Translations under genes and position numbers: made by a program
Notes under the pieces: generated by a model
Database searches by the model: none
Told to the model about the DNA's origin: nothing
The model's input: only the letters and a program-made list of their open reading frames with translations
Part shown: piece by piece, positions 1 to 6,768 of the stretch
Layout: each line of letters opens with the position of its first letter
Position numbering within the stretch: position 1 is the first letter of the stretch
Source: Bacillota bacterium
Lineage (GTDB): Bacteria > Bacillota > Clostridia > Peptostreptococcales > Anaerovoracaceae
Direction of reading: 5' to 3'
Assembly: GCA_029219125.1 (NCBI GenBank)
Contig: JAQXSU010000319.1
Span: 1 to 11,956 of the forward strand
Length of the DNA stretch: 11,956 bases

Positions 1-887
1 GGCTTCACATACCGCGCCACCCCCGTGGCATGACTCGGATCCACGATGACCGGCAGATGGGTCAGTTCCTTCAGCACAGGAATCGCCGAAAGATCCAGCG
101 TATTTCTCGTATATGTCTCAAAGGTCCGGATGCCCCGCTCACATAAAATGATGTTTTCGTTGCCGCCGGCCATGATGTATTCCGCGCTCATGAGCCACTC
201 CTTGATGGTGTTGGCCATGCCCCGCTTCAGCAAAATTGGCTTGTCGATCTTTCCCAGTTCCTTCAGTAGCTCGAAATTCTGCATGTTCCGCGCACCCACC
301 TGGATCAGGTCCACGTGCTCAAACATAGGCAGATGGTTCGGGTTCATGATCTCCGTCACAATCGGAAGCCCCGTGTGCTCCTTGGCATGCTCCAGAAGCT
401 CGATGCCTTCATGCTTCAATCCCTGGAAATCATACGGCGAGGTTCTCGGTTTAAACGCGCCGCCCCGCAAAATCGATGCGCCCGCCTCTTTCACGCCCCG
501 GGCCACTTCTTCGATCTGTTCCGGCGTTTCCACCGAGCAAGGGCCTGCCATCACCGCGAAATTCCCGCCGCCGACTTTCACGCTGCCGACCTGGACGCCG
601 CCGACCTGGACGCCGCCCTGCTCCGTTCCGCCGACTTCCACCACGGTGTCCTTCGGGTGGAATTTCCGGTTGGCCTTCTTGAACGGCTCCGAAATGGTCT
701 TCACCGACTCCACGATATCCAGACTTTCCAGCAGTTCCCGGTCAATATTCGATGTATCTCCAACCAGCCCCACGATGGTGGTATAATCTCCCTTGGAAAG
801 ATGTACTTTCAGGTCCATGGACTCCAGCCATTCGATGAGATCGTGCAGCTGCTTGTCCGTCGTTTCTTTCTTTAATACTGCGATCAT
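1..887 (-). CDS. aroF: 3-deoxy-7-phosphoheptulonate (DAHP) synthase, type Iβ, 3' end cut by window
   Basis: Catalyses the first step of the shikimate pathway: phosphoenolpyruvate plus erythrose 4-phosphate to DAHP, in the cytosol. The visible 295 residues show a small N-terminal regulatory-type domain (about residues 1-70, starting MIAVLKKETT), a linker, then the barrel. In the barrel are AGPCSVE (114-120, with the metal-ligand Cys117), RGGAFKPRTSPYDFQG (141-156, substrate-binding Lys/Arg) and DPSHATG (283-289, metal-ligand His286). This layout matches the Thermotoga/Bacillus-type enzymes, in which the N-terminal domain mediates feedback inhibition. Roughly the last 40-50 residues lie outside the window. 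The ATG at 887 is preceded by AAAGGAG (895-901) at good spacing. The linker is odd: five consecutive pentapeptides of the form V-x-V-G-G (residues 83-107). A strong promoter and a long leader lie upstream. Identity is clear; which aromatic amino acid regulates it cannot be read from the sequence. Confidence 0.95.
   Translation of the reverse strand, partial: MIAVLKKETTDKQLHDLIEWLESMDLKVHLSKGDYTTIVGLVGDTSNIDRELLESLDIVESVKTISEPFKKANRKFHPKDTVVEVGGTEQGGVQVGGVQVGSVKVGGGNFAVMAGPCSVETPEQIEEVARGVKEAGASILRGGAFKPRTSPYDFQGLKHEGIELLEHAKEHTGLPIVTEIMNPNHLPMFEHVDLIQVGARNMQNFELLKELGKIDKPILLKRGMANTIKEWLMSAEYIMAGGNENIILCERGIRTFETYTRNTLDLSAIPVLKELTHLPVIVDPSHATGVARYVK
567..641 (-). repeat. five tandem 15-bp units inside aroF (pentapeptide linker)
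   Basis: Residues 83-107 of the DAHP synthase read VEVGG, TEQGG, VQVGG, VQVGS, VKVGG, one pentapeptide per 15 bp. The copies at 585-599 and 600-614 are identical in DNA, and the one at 570-584 is a degenerate copy. The array sits between the regulatory domain and the catalytic barrel, immediately before the AGPCSVE motif. Identical adjacent copies suggest recent slippage or unequal duplication that kept the frame. Confidence 0.9.
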
Positions 888-1036
888 TTTTATGCTCCTT
901 TGTTTCTCTTACTTCACTATTTTACTCTAAAACGTTCCGAATAAAAAGAGTTTTTTTCGGGGTCGCGCCGGTTCTTGTTCGCATGGCATCACTTTCTTTC
1001 GGAATTTTCAGAAAATTCGCAAAATTCACTATCTTC

Positions 1037-1065
1037 ACTTTATCATGTCTAAGTCCGGTTGTCAA
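1037..1065 (-). promoter_or_regulatory. sigma-A-type promoter of aroF
   Basis: On the minus strand there is a consensus -35 TTGACA (1060-1065), a 17-bp spacer and -10 TAAAGT (1037-1042). Transcription would start near 1030, leaving a leader of about 140 nt before the ATG at 887. An inverted repeat GAATTTT-N3-AAAATTC (1002-1018) falls in the first 30 nt of the transcript and could be an operator or a 5' stem-loop. Confidence 0.75.
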
Positions 1066-1102
1066 GCGGCGATTAGTATTATTGACGAAACGGCGCACTA
1101 TG

Positions 1103-1135
1103 AAAAAAACAGGTCTTCGGACCTGTTTTATTTTT
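1103..1135 (-). terminator. intrinsic terminator of the Cys-rich gene (likely bidirectional)
   Basis: Stem AACAGGTC / GACCTGTT with a 4-nt loop (TTCG on the plus strand, CGAA on the minus strand), flanked by an A-run on the left and a T-run on the right. It lies about 20 bp after the stop of the minus-strand gene ending at 1157, so it insulates that gene from the aroF promoter. The T-runs on both sides allow function in either direction. Confidence 0.85.
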
Positions 1136-1156
1136 CGTAAGAGCAGAAAACCAGAT

Positions 1157-1756
1157 TCATCTCGCCTTGCTGATAAATTCGTAGCGAAATACACATGGTT
1201 TTTCGCCGTCGGTATCGATGGGAGAGGACACAATATCTACCAGCTTCAGTTTTGCGTCCAGCATGATTTCATAATGAAACTTGAAGTGTCCACCGCAACA
1301 GTAGCAATATTCGCGGGGAATAAGTGCATCCCACTTGACTTTGCTGATCGTCGGGCAAGCACATTCAAATTTAAGTCCGGGATGATACGCAACAGCGTGG
1401 ACAACAAGATATCCGTTTTCATCCACTTCCGCACTGCCCATATTCAGGTATGGACGCGCACTGATTTGCTCAAGTCTTTCTGAAATGCTGAGATTTTCGT
1501 GGATTCTCGCAAATTCTTTTGACCTTTTCAAGCGAGCGCCGCTCTTACAACAGGCATTGGCTTCAAGTATTTCCTGCACGGATTTAGGTGGGAGCTTTTC
1601 GTTCATTACTTCCAGCGCCTGAGCGAAGAATGCGGATTTGGTTTTTTTGCTTGTTTTTGAACATAGTATACCAAATCCACCATACATTTCATCGATGATC
1701 TCTTTTTTGACCCCAAACTCATCCAATGTTTCTCTAAACTTTTTCGGTGATGGCAT
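1157..1756 (-). CDS. Cys-rich protein of unknown function (199 aa)
   Basis: I do not recognise this protein with confidence. It is a soluble protein with no signal peptide or membrane segment. It has a Lys-rich N-terminal half (helical by appearance) and nine Cys: C32, the pair C69-C70, C132 and C134 in ECACP, C151, C153 and C154 in CYCCGGH, and C188. The ECACP plus CYCCGGH arrangement resembles a metal-binding (zinc-ribbon or Fe-S) site, which is inference from spacing only. The ATG at 1756 is chosen because GGAGGG (1763-1768) lies 7 nt upstream. It has its own -10 box (1874-1879) and its own terminator, so it is probably a single-gene unit rather than part of the antiporter transcript. It may belong to a domain-of-unknown-function family of Clostridia; a profile search would settle this. 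Confidence 0.8.
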   Translation of the reverse strand: MPSPKKFRETLDEFGVKKEIIDEMYGGFGILCSKTSKKTKSAFFAQALEVMNEKLPPKSVQEILEANACCKSGARLKRSKEFARIHENLSISERLEQISARPYLNMGSAEVDENGYLVVHAVAYHPGLKFECACPTISKVKWDALIPREYCYCCGGHFKFHYEIMLDAKLKLVDIVSSPIDTDGEKPCVFRYEFISKAR

Positions 1757-1837
1757 GCTGAGCCCTCCAACTGTAATACTTCAATGCCGGGGTACAGCGT
1801 TTGCCACCCCAGTTCCATGTGCCACGTACCACTTCCA

Positions 1838-1879
1838 AGGGTATTCCTTCAGAAATGTATACCCTCTTACCAAATTATA
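1838..1879 (-). promoter_or_regulatory. promoter -10 box and adjacent inverted repeat of the Cys-rich gene
   Basis: Perfect TATAAT on the minus strand at 1874-1879, without a convincing -35 (TTGTAA lies at a 19-bp spacing). Just downstream, covering the expected start point near 1867, is a 7-bp inverted repeat AGGGTAT / ATACCCT (1838-1844 and 1859-1865, 14-bp gap). This could be a repressor operator or a stem at the 5' end of the roughly 110-nt leader. Confidence 0.55.
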
Positions 1880-1914
1880 TAGCACAAATCCTGTCGATTT
1901 ACAAGGTTTTGCTG

Positions 1915-3255
1915 TCACATGAATCCCAGTGCCAAATATCCAAGGCCGGAAAGAATCATCATGATCACCGAGTACGGCAGAATTGTCTGAATGATGGTGA
2001 TATTTCCAACGCCCGTGCTTGCGGTGGTCATGAATACCGTATCCGCATAAAAACACAGCGTGTATCCGGCCCCTACGCCGCTCATCAGTGCTGCCAGGGT
2101 CAGAATCTGTGACGCACCGGCCGCAGCAGCCAGCGGAATGAAAATCGGCATGGTGATCAGCATGACGATCCAGCAGGTCCCTGATGCGAAAACGATGAAA
2201 CCCACGATGAAAAACGTCAGAACCGGAATCACCGCCCCCGGCACGGACGAGCTGACCAGGCGGATCACCGCATCGAAAAGGCCAAGCTTTTCGTTGGCAT
2301 CGCTCAGAATGAAACCAAAGAAAAGAACGATATTGATCATAAGCATGGAACCCGCACCGTCAAAGAAATGTTGAAAGAAATCAGACACCGTCATTCGCTT
2401 CCCAAGCACATACAGAACAAACTGACACACAATAGTCACCAGCATGCCGGCCGCAAGATTCATGTCAAAATACAGCGTCCCGCCTGTCATGGTAAGCAGC
2501 GGCAAAAGCAGAAAGATTGGTGATGCAATTTTCGATTCGTCCGGTTTTCCCAAATCCACCAGCTGCGTTTCTTTTTCTTCTTCCAGAAATGCCGGGCCGC
2601 CGGAGCCCACCCTGTCATAGGCAATCTTCAGTTTTCCCAGCTTCGGAAATGCGCCCAGTGCCAGAAGCAGGCAAAGCACCACAGACATCACAGGATAGAA
2701 CATTAGCGGAATCGCCTTCAGATAATCCGAAAAGCCCATTCCATAGTCACCGATCAGACCGATGGTAAATGCGGTCCAGCTTGTCAGCGGAATGGTCATG
2801 CAGAGGCTGCACGCCATCAGGTGCACCTGCAGAGCCAGGTGTTCCCTTGGAATTTTGTTGCTGTCCGCAATGCCGCTCATGGAAAACCCCACCGTCAGCG
2901 CATTCAGGTACTCGTCCACAAAAAGTACCGCAGAAAGCAGCCAGCAGAAAACCATCGTGCTTTTCGGCCCCTTCATATAGTTTCGCAGCCATGCAGCGAA
3001 GCCCTGCAATCCTCCGGACTCCTGAAACAGACGGATGACGATCCCGAAGCAGAACACAATCAGAACGCAGAACTGAAACGAATCATTGGAAAACGTCGCG
3101 TAGAAGGAATCCAGGCTGCCCCGAACCAGATTCGACCGGTGAAGCAAAAGCAGCGCCACGACCGCCGCGGCAATCATGGACTCTGCCATCTTGCGTGTGG
3201 AAACAGCAAGTATCAGCAATACAGTAATCGGAAGAAACGAAATCAGATTTTCCAT
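1915..3255 (-). CDS. NhaC-type Na+/H+ antiporter family transporter
   Basis: Integral membrane protein of 446 residues, hydrophobic almost throughout, with about ten to twelve membrane segments. The best diagnostic is DEYLNALTVG (114-123), which matches the DDYFN-LTVG motif of the NhaC superfamily, followed by the family-like stretch from SGIADSNKIPREHLA to IPLTSW. One hydrophilic loop (about 210-245) carries an acidic cluster LEEEKE. Family members exchange Na+ for H+, or in some branches move organic substrates such as malate/lactate or amino acids in antiport, so the substrate is open. The ATG at 3255 has a purine-rich AAGGAAAGG tract 10-18 nt upstream. The gene is divergent from the LysR-type regulator, with starts about 105 bp apart, so regulation by that protein is likely. 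No convincing terminator follows before 1879. Confidence 0.85.
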   Translation of the reverse strand: MENLISFLPITVLLILAVSTRKMAESMIAAAVVALLLLHRSNLVRGSLDSFYATFSNDSFQFCVLIVFCFGIVIRLFQESGGLQGFAAWLRNYMKGPKSTMVFCWLLSAVLFVDEYLNALTVGFSMSGIADSNKIPREHLALQVHLMACSLCMTIPLTSWTAFTIGLIGDYGMGFSDYLKAIPLMFYPVMSVVLCLLLALGAFPKLGKLKIAYDRVGSGGPAFLEEEKETQLVDLGKPDESKIASPIFLLLPLLTMTGGTLYFDMNLAAGMLVTIVCQFVLYVLGKRMTVSDFFQHFFDGAGSMLMINIVLFFGFILSDANEKLGLFDAVIRLVSSSVPGAVIPVLTFFIVGFIVFASGTCWIVMLITMPIFIPLAAAAGASQILTLAALMSGVGAGYTLCFYADTVFMTTASTGVGNITIIQTILPYSVIMMILSGLGYLALGFM

Positions 3256-3273
3256 AGTATGCTTTTCCTTTCC

Positions 3274-3302
3274 TTGTTTCTTTGCTTACAGTATACTATA
3301 AT
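3274..3302 (+). promoter_or_regulatory. promoter of the LysR-type gene, back to back with the antiporter promoter
   Basis: On the plus strand: -35 TTGTTT (3274-3279), 17-bp spacer, consensus -10 TATAAT (3297-3302). On the minus strand the best -10 for the antiporter gene is TATACT (3290-3295), with no good -35 (TTTTCT at 17 bp). The two -10 boxes lie next to each other, so a protein bound here would affect both genes. This is the usual LysR divergent arrangement. AT-rich palindromes (AGTATACT and ATAATTAT) lie within 3290-3305. Confidence 0.55.
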
Positions 3303-3359
3303 TATCAAAGAAAGAAAAACTTGTATTATTTTTTGAAAATGAAAGTCAGGCTTTTTATT

Positions 3360-4283
3360 ATGATAGGAAAAGACAGTGTCCGCGTGGTGCTTGCCATCGC
3401 AGAGCTCGGAAGCTTTCAAAAGGCTGCAGAGAAACTTGGCTATACCGGCGCCGGTATCCGGTATATCGTACAGAAAACGGAAGAAGAACTCGGCATCAAG
3501 CTGTTTTATCGGAAATACGGCGGTGTCATGCTGACCAATGAAGGAAAAGAGATACTGCCGTGGTTCCGGCAGTTGAAAAACAGCGAACAGGCTCTCTACG
3601 CAAAAGCCCGGGAAATCCGCCATCTGGATACCGGGACCATACGGGTCGCCGCCTTTAACAGCGTGTCCGTCCTCTGGCTGCCGGGAATCATCGCACAGCT
3701 CCGGCAAGTCTACCCGGAAGTCCGGATCGAGATCGTTATGTATGATGATGACCTGGAAGGCCGGGAAATGCTGCGCCGGGGCGAAGTGGACTGCGGAATC
3801 TATGTGACCCCGGTGGAATCAGACCTCAAAATCCATCCTCTCGCCAGCGTCCCTATCGTGGCGATTGTGTCTCCGTCGGACCCCCTCGCCGAGAGGAATT
3901 CATTTCCTGTGGAAGAACTTGGCAAACACCCGTATGTGGCCGGGTGTGGGGAAAAGATGATTGAAGACATTTTTATAAAAAACGGTGTGCAAGCCGATAT
4001 CCGGTTTCAGGTGGACAACGACTACAGCGCCATGGCACTGGTGGCAAAGGGCTTCGGATTTTGTCTCGTTCCCCAGAGCCTGGCAGAAATTGCACCGGCT
4101 CCTGTTGTAAGTCTGCCCCTGGATCAGGAAGAGTTCATGGACATCGTCATGGCAGTGCGAGGCGGGGAGCCCTGCACCAACTCGGTGCAGACCTTTGTGG
4201 ATCATGCCCTGCAGTGGATTCGAAGCGGCAGCGCTGCCGCAGAAGGCCGCACCGCCACAGAAGATTCAACCATCGACATTTGA
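3360..4283 (+). CDS. LysR-type transcriptional regulator
   Basis: A 307-residue DNA-binding regulator. The N-terminal winged helix-turn-helix (about 1-60) shows the family signature: LAIAELGSFQKAAEKLGYT, then LGIKLFYR and a TNEGKE-type end of the wing. A linker helix follows, then a two-lobe effector-binding domain from about residue 92 (TGTIRVAAF) to the end. I chose the ATG at 3360 because it puts the helix-turn-helix at the usual distance from the N-terminus and has an AGG 9 nt upstream. ATG 3339, in frame, lacks a ribosome binding site. The effector cannot be read from the sequence. Divergence from the antiporter gene suggests it senses that transporter's substrate or pH/Na+ stress (inference). 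The 4284-4410 gap after it shows no clear terminator. Confidence 0.92.
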   Translation: MIGKDSVRVVLAIAELGSFQKAAEKLGYTGAGIRYIVQKTEEELGIKLFYRKYGGVMLTNEGKEILPWFRQLKNSEQALYAKAREIRHLDTGTIRVAAFNSVSVLWLPGIIAQLRQVYPEVRIEIVMYDDDLEGREMLRRGEVDCGIYVTPVESDLKIHPLASVPIVAIVSPSDPLAERNSFPVEELGKHPYVAGCGEKMIEDIFIKNGVQADIRFQVDNDYSAMALVAKGFGFCLVPQSLAEIAPAPVVSLPLDQEEFMDIVMAVRGGEPCTNSVQTFVDHALQWIRSGSAAAEGRTATEDSTIDI

Positions 4284-4410
4284 AACCGCAGACAGCAAAG
4301 CGGCCGTATCTGCAATCCGGTTCCGGCGTCATCACGGATCTTCAGTTCGAAAGTACTTCCTTTCTTATGGCAATGTGAAAATCTAACCATGGTAATCTGC
4401 TACAAGCACA

Positions 4411-4439
4411 TTGACCCGGTTCAGAATGTACGATAAAAT
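4411..4439 (+). promoter_or_regulatory. sigma-A-type promoter of the secreted protein gene
   Basis: TTGACC (4411-4416), exactly 17 bp, then TAAAAT (4434-4439): one mismatch from consensus in each box. The expected start is near 4446, giving a short leader of about 38 nt that contains the AAAGGAAG ribosome binding site. Confidence 0.8.
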
Positions 4440-4483
4440 AACTCAAATTGAAACCACTCACAGCAGAAAGGAAGTGTTCTTAC

Positions 4484-5458
4484 ATGAAAAAGTCCGTTAA
4501 GAAAATGCTTGGCAGTCTCCTTCTGACAGTGATTCTGATTACCGCTATGCTCCCCGCATACGCAGAAACAGCAGAAGCAGCCACAAACCCGGGCTATAAG
4601 ATTTTCCGGTTTCCATACGGAGACTGGGGAGAACCTGAAAAAGTGAAGATCTACGGGAAATACTACTGGAATGATTCTTCCAGCATATATTGTGCTTCCA
4701 CACAGGACGGTGAAGGCAAAGACATCGCCACTGCACCGGACGGCTACATGATTGACGATTGTTTTATCACCAATGGGTCGAGAATCTATTATGCTGTAAA
4801 ACCGGCAGATTACAGTAAAGAAGAAACGATTTTCTATTATGTGCCGAACAGCGGAAAGACAAAACCGGTGAAAATCAAATCGGTCAAGTCCAACAGCTGG
4901 CTGGCATCCTATTATTCCTCCAACGGGAATCTCTACACCTATAAGTACAGCAGCAGTGCAGAGGCTTACCAGCTGTATTCTCTGAATGTAAAAACGAAGC
5001 AGTATAAACGGGTAAACAGCAACTTTCGAGTCATCGGGGCCACCGGCGGCAGCCGCTATATTTACGGTGCCAGCAACCGGTTTGAAGACGGTCTGAAAAT
5101 TTATGACGCGAAAGCAGGAAAGCTTATTCGAAAAATCAAGCCGGAAGCAAGCAAAGACCCTGCCAGCCATTTCGGGACGAACAAGATCGTGCAGGCCATG
5201 GTCAGCAATGGCAAGCTGTACTATCTGGAACTGGGCTATTACGAGAGGATCGTCTTTGAAACTTCCCTGAGCGGCAAAACCACTCCGAAAGTACTCTTCC
5301 GTGAATTCACAGGAGATTCTTTCAGGCTTGCCAACGGCAAATTCTACTATTGTGATTCCAACGGGGATTATTTCACCTTTGATCTGAAGACAAAGGAGAC
5401 GAAACCAAGTTCCATGGATGCATATGACGAAAGCGGAAAGAGCATAGTATTTAATTAA
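4484..5458 (+). CDS. secreted protein with beta-propeller-like repeats, function unknown
   Basis: 324 residues. Starts MKKSVKKMLGS, then a hydrophobic core and AYA (25-27), a clear signal peptide with likely cleavage after residue 27 (or after the AEAA that follows). No cell-wall sorting signal or membrane anchor is visible, so it should be released or surface-retained by other means. The mature part is rich in Tyr, Ser, Lys and Gly. It repeats a short strand pattern of the type x-NG-x-x-YY: ITNGSRIYYA, SSNGNLYTY, VSNGKLYYLE, LANGKFYYCD. Such recurring Tyr/Gly strands are typical of beta-propeller or WD-like blades. No catalytic motif is recognised. The ATG at 4484 follows AAAGGAAG and fits the signal peptide start. 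It has its own promoter and terminator, so it is a single-gene transcript. Confidence 0.85.
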   Translation: MKKSVKKMLGSLLLTVILITAMLPAYAETAEAATNPGYKIFRFPYGDWGEPEKVKIYGKYYWNDSSSIYCASTQDGEGKDIATAPDGYMIDDCFITNGSRIYYAVKPADYSKEETIFYYVPNSGKTKPVKIKSVKSNSWLASYYSSNGNLYTYKYSSSAEAYQLYSLNVKTKQYKRVNSNFRVIGATGGSRYIYGASNRFEDGLKIYDAKAGKLIRKIKPEASKDPASHFGTNKIVQAMVSNGKLYYLELGYYERIVFETSLSGKTTPKVLFREFTGDSFRLANGKFYYCDSNGDYFTFDLKTKETKPSSMDAYDESGKSIVFN

Positions 5459-5513
5459 GCCTCCCGGACTGGTGAAAAATCCATGCGTTTTAGATTCAGC
5501 TTTCTATTCCTTC

Positions 5514-5550
5514 AGGGCTGAATGGCAAATCTTGCTGTTCAGCTCTTTTT
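5514..5550 (+). terminator. strong intrinsic terminator after the secreted protein gene
   Basis: A 15-bp stem (5514-5528 with 5532-5546, three G-T pairs) with a 3-nt loop, running straight into a T-tract. It lies 56 bp after the stop codon at 5458. Confidence 0.9.
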
Positions 5551-5591
5551 ACATCACGAAAACCCGAACTGATATTCAAAAAGGACAAATT

Positions 5592-6542
5592 ATGTGGACA
5601 AACATTCTATTAACACGGGTAGAAACATCTTCACCCGAAACCTTTACCACGCCCTTTGGGCTTTGGTTCCGAAAGAAGCTTCATCCGATTCTGCGCCCCA
5701 TTCTGCGTCTGGCATCGGGGTGCCGAATCCATGTGGAACACTATCCCGAACTGGAAAAGGACGTGCCGTACATCTTCGCGTCAAACCACTCCTTCGTGGA
5801 TGATATTATCACCAATTACGCCGTCGTAGACCGGAGCGCCTACACGCTGATCGGCACCCCGGATCAGGTGGAGCACAATCCTGCCATGTACGCAGCCTGG
5901 CTGTGCGGTATGGTCTTTCTGGACAAAATCAGTCCGCAGAGCAGAGCCGATTCCGTGGATAAGATGGTTCGCGTCCTGCAAGGCGGCTCCAGCGTCATCC
6001 TCTACCCCGAGGGAGCATGGAACAATACGGAAAATCTGCTGATGCAGCCCCTGTTCGCAGGCCCGTGGCTTCTGGCAAAACGCACGGGCTGTAAAGTGGT
6101 TCCCATTGCCATGTACCATACCTACAAAGGAAAGGATATTTACTTCCGTGCCGGAGAGCCTATGGATTTAGCGAAAATGGAGAAGCGGGCGGCTCTGGAT
6201 GCCCTGCGAAATGCCATGGCCACCATGACCTACGAGCTGATGGAAATCCACGCTCCGGTGCTGAAGCGGGCGGAGCTTTCGTCAGAGCCGCGGCGGGACT
6301 ACATCGACGAGCGGATGCGGGAATACCTCTGCACCAAGTGGACGCGGGACGACTGGGCAATGGAAGTGACCATCTACCGGGACAAGATGCTTCCGCCCCC
6401 GCCGGAAGCCGTCCGTGCCAGCTTTGACAATGTAACCATAACGCCCCAAAACGCAGCTATCCTTGCCCCTATCCTTGCCCGCCGGGAAGAGGACAAGAAA
6501 TATGATCTGGTGAAATACTTGCAGGAGAATTGGAAGAAATAG
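5592..6542 (+). CDS. PlsC-type 1-acyl-glycerol-3-phosphate acyltransferase family protein
   Basis: 316 residues. Members of this family transfer acyl chains from acyl-ACP, acyl-CoA or acyl-phosphate to lysophosphatidate or related lipids at the inner face of the membrane. The HX4D catalytic motif is NHSFVDD (65-71; His66, Asp71). The second block around GMVFLDK (106-112) and the third block YPEGAWN (138-144) are present, followed by the PIAMY strand (171-175). Block III normally reads FPEGT-R/S; Ala-Trp-Asn after the Glu-Gly is a divergent form, so the acceptor may not be classical lysophosphatidate. The C-terminal 90 residues, charged and helical, are longer than in the shortest PlsC enzymes. 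The ATG at 5592 follows AAGGA at about 9 nt. In-frame codons further upstream would cross the preceding terminator and are rejected. Confidence 0.88.
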   Translation: MWTNILLTRVETSSPETFTTPFGLWFRKKLHPILRPILRLASGCRIHVEHYPELEKDVPYIFASNHSFVDDIITNYAVVDRSAYTLIGTPDQVEHNPAMYAAWLCGMVFLDKISPQSRADSVDKMVRVLQGGSSVILYPEGAWNNTENLLMQPLFAGPWLLAKRTGCKVVPIAMYHTYKGKDIYFRAGEPMDLAKMEKRAALDALRNAMATMTYELMEIHAPVLKRAELSSEPRRDYIDERMREYLCTKWTRDDWAMEVTIYRDKMLPPPPEAVRASFDNVTITPQNAAILAPILARREEDKKYDLVKYLQENWKK

Positions 6543-6586
6543 GTAACGAACTATGGAAGAAAGGGCCCCTTTCTGAATCTGCAACA

Positions 6587-6628
6587 AGGCTCAAACAGCT
6601 CTGTTGTAACAGAACGAGGTCTTTTTTT
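6587..6628 (+). terminator. probable intrinsic terminator after the acyltransferase gene
   Basis: Imperfect stem AGGCTC / GAGGTCT (6587-6592 and 6615-6621, one bulge), enclosing a second possible CTGTT / AACAG pairing, followed by seven T (6622-6628). It lies about 45 bp after the stop at 6542. Confidence 0.65.
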
Positions 6629-6632
6629 GTAT

Positions 6633-6670
6633 AACCACCGATGCACACCCACATAGCGGGTGGTTCTTTT
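6633..6670 (+). terminator. second terminator-like hairpin, back-up of the previous one
   Basis: Stem AACCACC / GGTGGTT (6633-6639 and 6659-6665), with an alternative inner CACCC / GGGTG pairing, followed by CTTTT. It falls directly behind the first terminator and could catch read-through from the plus-strand gene. Confidence 0.5.
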
Positions 6671-6741
6671 GTCTCGTGCTCATTGTGCACTCGACGGGCT
6701 AAAGCCGCAGAAAGTAAAGCAGCGAAAATTGCCGCAAGCAA

Positions 6742-6768
6742 TCCTTCGTGATGGTGGACCCGAAGGGG
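6742..6768 (-). repeat. second copy of the tRNA-Ala 3' tail plus flank (27-bp direct repeat)
   Basis: The 27 bp at 6742-6768 are identical to 6939-6965. The second copy comprises the last 17 nt of the tRNA-Ala gene including CCA (6949-6965) plus 10 bp of downstream flank. The distance between copies is 197 bp. The lone copy at 6742 has no tRNA body attached: the 76 nt upstream on the minus strand do not form an acceptor stem with the tail. It is followed on the minus strand by a small ATTGC / GCAAT hairpin and TTTT, resembling a tRNA terminator. Either a decayed tandem tRNA copy or an attachment-site-like duplication would explain it. Confidence 0.9.

Noticed and set aside
46..786. Plus-strand open frame opposite aroF
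   Set aside because: It overlaps the conserved DAHP synthase on the other strand, is Ser/Pro-rich without domains, and contains the antisense translation of the 15-bp repeat.
4284..4410. Terminator after the LysR-type gene
   Set aside because: A GCAGA/TCTGC pairing exists but no T-run follows; I see no convincing terminator or gene in this gap.
4421..5170. Minus-strand open frame opposite the secreted protein gene
   Set aside because: The plus-strand gene has a promoter, ribosome binding site, signal peptide and terminator in the right order; the minus frame has none of these.
5548..5576. Promoter TTTACA-17-GATATT in front of the acyltransferase gene
   Set aside because: The predicted transcription start would fall within the ribosome binding site, so it is unlikely to serve this gene as drawn. 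The real promoter remains unidentified.
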